NCBI GenBank assembly: GCA_004000515.1
Contig: CP034537.1
Location: forward strand, 3,920,001 to 3,984,000
Reading direction: 5' to 3'
Source: Pseudomonas poae
GTDB lineage: Bacteria; Pseudomonadota; Gammaproteobacteria; Pseudomonadales; Pseudomonadaceae
Length of the DNA stretch: 64,000 bases
In this document: positions 63,529 through 64,000 of the stretch, piece after piece
Numbering within the stretch: the first letter of the stretch is position 1
How the letters are laid out: each line of letters begins with the position of its first letter
The notes under the pieces: model-generated
What the model was told of the DNA's origin: nothing
The model's input: only the letters and a program-made list of their open reading frames with translations
Database searches by the model: none
Made by a program: the position numbers and the translations under genes

Positions 63529-64000
63529 GTGGGGTTTCTCCTGCAACAGCGCGAGTAGGGTGACGCCCGTGGACCAGGCTGAAGACCACGGGTACAAACA
63601 GCAGGGTGGCGATGGTGGCGAAGATCAACCCACCGATCACCGCCCGGCCGAGGGGGGCGTTTTGTTCTTCGGAAATGGCCAGCGGCAACATGCCGATGAT
63701 CATTGCCAGGGCAGTCATGCACACCGGACGGAAGCGCGTGTAGCCGGCCTCCATTGCAGCCTTGAGCGCATCGCCATGTTCTGCCAGGCGTTCACGGCAG
63801 AAGCTCACCACCAGGATCGAGTTGGCGGTGGCCACGCCCATGCACAAGATGGCGCCGGTCAGTGCCGGTACCGACAACGAGGTGCCGCTGAGGAACAACA
63901 TCCACACGATCCCCGCCAGTGCGGCCGGCAGCGCCGTAATGATCACGAACGGGTCGGCCCAGGATTGGAAATTGACCACGATCAGCAGGTAGATCAGTAC
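63518..64000 (-). CDS. RND efflux inner-membrane transporter, C-terminal end (cut by window)
   Basis: The visible 153+ residues end the AcrB/CzcA-like protein: IITALPAALAGIVWMLFLSG, GAILCMGVATANSILVV and TRFRPVCMTALAMIIGMLPLA are the typical helices 10-12 region. The stop overlaps the adaptor start by 11 bp. The rest lies beyond 64000. Substrate class (drugs or metals) cannot be decided from this piece, although the lack of charged residues in helix 11 favours drug-type (HAE1). Confidence 0.88.
   Translation of the reverse strand, partial: VLIYLLIVVNFQSWADPFVIITALPAALAGIVWMLFLSGTSLSVPALTGAILCMGVATANSILVVSFCRERLAEHGDALKAAMEAGYTRFRPVCMTALAMIIGMLPLAISEEQNAPLGRAVIGGLIFATIATLLFVPVVFSLVHGRHPTRAVAGETPHVV

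Overview
The window is high-GC chromosomal DNA from a Pseudomonas, most probably of the P. fluorescens complex. The evidence is the gene content (bkd operon, ped/exa PQQ-alcohol oxidation cluster, nosP-nahK, OprD porin, pyrimidine-reduction genes) and more than a dozen copies of REP/REPIN palindromes of the GTGGGAGCTGGCTTGCCTGCGATAGC type typical of that group. No prophage, IS element, CRISPR array, tRNA or rRNA is visible; it reads as catabolic core/soft-core genome.

Layout. (1) 0-10 kb: ornithine cyclodeaminase and ctlX, a tandem GNAT protein, ilvE, and the branched-chain keto-acid dehydrogenase operon bkdA1-bkdA2-bkdB-lpdV with its divergent Lrp-type activator bkdR. (2) 10-14 kb: an H2S/persulfide module with a BigR-type ArsR repressor, an ETHE1/Blh-like metallohydrolase, a sulfide:quinone reductase and a TauE exporter. 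(3) 14-38 kb: the large PQQ-dependent alcohol oxidation (ped) cluster. It holds a porin, the NO sensor pair nosP-nahK, regulator erbR/pedR1, a CXXCW protein, an ABC efflux set, PedS2/PedR2, an exported pentapeptide-repeat protein, the Ca-type dehydrogenase PedE, cytochrome PedF, PedG, a SoxYZ-like carrier with a zinc hydrolase, the lanthanide-type dehydrogenase PedH, aldehyde dehydrogenase PedI, a lone pqqA, the iron alcohol dehydrogenase ErcA and a second hybrid kinase. (4) 38-43 kb: an SLC13 transporter, a gene-free 0.9-kb stretch built on a large inverted repeat, and an MFS/HlyD efflux pair. (5) 43-50 kb: uronate use (aldose epimerase, TRAP dctPQM, SMP-30 lactonase, uronate dehydrogenase, OprD porin). 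(6) 50-52 kb: copCD and a GNAT. (7) 52-61 kb: reductive pyrimidine catabolism (TetR, PydA/PreA, PreT, dihydropyrimidinase, NCS1 permease, beta-ureidopropionase-type amidase). (8) 61-64 kb: a tripartite RND efflux system cut by the window end.

A dominating property is about 56 single-base frameshifts in 33 genes, almost all in short mononucleotide runs (about 46 missing and 10 extra bases). Restoring one base each time gives full-length proteins of normal family size. I therefore treat them as sequencing/assembly errors and annotate the genes as whole CDS spans; the interruptions are noted in each entry.

The most interesting biology is the ped cluster. It carries a Ca/lanthanide dehydrogenase pair distinguishable by active-site residues, several conserved PQQ-associated proteins without known function, and a recurring 16-bp box (consensus AGTACCAAGGTAGTAG) found at five places in front of its transcription units, including nosP-nahK. 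The second striking structure is the large inverted repeat at 39.6-40.4 kb, whose two arms carry hairpins with compensatory base changes.
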